Made by a program: the position numbers and the translations under genes
Source: Microbacteriaceae bacterium
GTDB lineage: Bacteria; Actinomycetota; Actinomycetes; Actinomycetales; Microbacteriaceae
Length of the DNA stretch: 14,514 bases
NCBI GenBank assembly: GCA_947452355.1
Contig: CANGCU010000016.1
Span: 1-14,514, forward strand
Reading direction: 5' to 3'
Part shown: positions 13,927 through 14,514 of the stretch, in pieces
Numbering within the stretch: position 1 is the first letter of the stretch
Layout of the letters: each line of letters begins with the position of its first letter
The notes under the pieces: generated by a model
Seen by the model: only the letters and a program-made list of their open reading frames with translations
The model's database searches: none
Told to the model about the DNA's origin: nothing

Positions 13927-14514
13927 CTAATGGACGGCCGATTGCGCTAACGCACTCGGAGTAGCGCGACGTAGCATCCCCAGATACCCAATTCCTGCAA
14001 CCCAATAAATTCCCGCCCCGACAGCGCCAATGATCCATCCGATGTCGACGAGCGGCAGTTGCGAATCTGACCACACCGTTCCCACGACAATGACGAGAAA
14101 AGCGACAAATAGGACGAAGGTGCCCGCTTTTCCGATGAGGGTCACGCGGGGAAAATCTGCGATTCGAAGTCGTCGGTAAAGGACGACCGCCAGCAATACG
14201 AGGTCGCGAGCCAGGACTATGGCCACGAGGGCAACCGGGATGAGTCCTCGAATCGCCAAGCCGATGACGCTCGCGGCGATGAACAATCGGTCAGACATCG
14301 GATCCAAATACATTCCTAGTCGCGTGACTTGATTAAATTGTCGCGCAATCAATCCGTCGATGAAATCGCTCGTCGTTGCCACGATCAAGATTGTGAGCGC
14401 CGGCCCGTCGTGTCCGATGACAAGTAGCCACAGAAAAACGGGAACGGCGAGAAGTCGAATAAACGAGATGACGTTGGGAACCGTCCAGATCCGATCCAAT
14501 CCCTCTCGTGCCAT
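13927..14514 (-). CDS. pgsA: CDP-alcohol phosphatidyltransferase (PgsA/cardiolipin synthase-like)
   Basis: A membrane enzyme that joins a CDP-linked lipid to an alcohol acceptor, giving phosphatidylglycerol phosphate or a related phospholipid. The family signature D-x2-DG-x2-AR-x8-G-x3-D-x3-D is perfect: Asp50, Asp53-Gly54, Ala57-Arg58, Gly67, Asp71, Asp75. Four to six hydrophobic helices span residues about 14-175. The ATG at 14512-14514 is the last codon of the window, so the true start could lie upstream; TVPNVISFIRLL near the N terminus suggests few residues, if any, are missing. It corresponds by position to M. tuberculosis pgsA2 (Rv1822). Acceptor specificity cannot be told from sequence. 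It appears to be the first visible gene of the operon running into garA. Confidence 0.88.
   Translation of the reverse strand: MAREGLDRIWTVPNVISFIRLLAVPVFLWLLVIGHDGPALTILIVATTSDFIDGLIARQFNQVTRLGMYLDPMSDRLFIAASVIGLAIRGLIPVALVAIVLARDLVLLAVVLYRRLRIADFPRVTLIGKAGTFVLFVAFLVIVVGTVWSDSQLPLVDIGWIIGAVGAGIYWVAGIGYLGMLRRATPSALAQSAVH

Overview
The window looks like a chromosomal core region of a reduced-GC actinobacterium. It most resembles the small freshwater Microbacteriaceae (Rhodoluna/Aquiluna-like lineages); that placement is inference from protein character and gene content. By eye the base composition is mid-50s % GC, starts are often GTG, genes are densely packed, and I see no mobile element, CRISPR, tRNA or rRNA.

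Left block (1 to about 9550). Gene content and order parallel the Mycobacterium tuberculosis stretch Rv2166c to Rv2187, recalled from knowledge and not searched. The genes are mraZ (cut by the window edge), a DUF3040 membrane protein, a polyprenyl diphosphate synthase, a LysM wall protein, a PASTA Ser/Thr kinase in the PknL position, a LysE exporter, class II DAHP synthase (aroG), a PlsC-like acyltransferase and a FadD15-like acyl-CoA ligase. Themes are wall and division control, isoprenoid and lipid supply, and entry into aromatic biosynthesis. mraZ has a clear promoter overlapped by six 10-bp-phased MraZ-type boxes. Just upstream of it is a terminator with a cUUCGg loop that serves the DUF3040 gene.

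Centre (9550 to 12163). Peptide deformylase is translationally coupled (TAATG) to a MinD/ParA ATPase with an EspI-like architecture. A second, shorter orphan ParA is transcribed divergently from it across a 176-bp gap that holds an inverted repeat.

Right block (12170 to 14514, all minus strand). pgsA, a GarA/OdhI-type FHA protein, an FtsR-type MerR regulator and a second MerR regulator form an operon. It matches M. tuberculosis Rv1822 to Rv1830, but the genes usually found between pgsA and garA (including gcvH) and the bifunctional nuclease between the two merR genes are absent. The FHA protein also lacks the usual ETTSVFR phospho-motif near its N terminus, although a candidate kinase lies in the same window.

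Regulatory signals. Genes fall into two start classes. Some have a strong Shine-Dalgarno 4-5 nt before the start. Four genes (polyprenyl synthase, PASTA kinase, plsC, orphan parA) have no Shine-Dalgarno but carry a TANNNT hexamer exactly 6-7 nt upstream of the start, as expected for leaderless mRNAs. All three convergent gene ends are packed with a 2-nt gap, a 4-nt overlap and a 6-nt gap, with no visible terminator. No gene-free stretch exceeds 300 bases. I found no plainly novel system; the most notable items are the leaderless set, the mraZ operator array, the altered GarA N terminus and the divergent parA pair.
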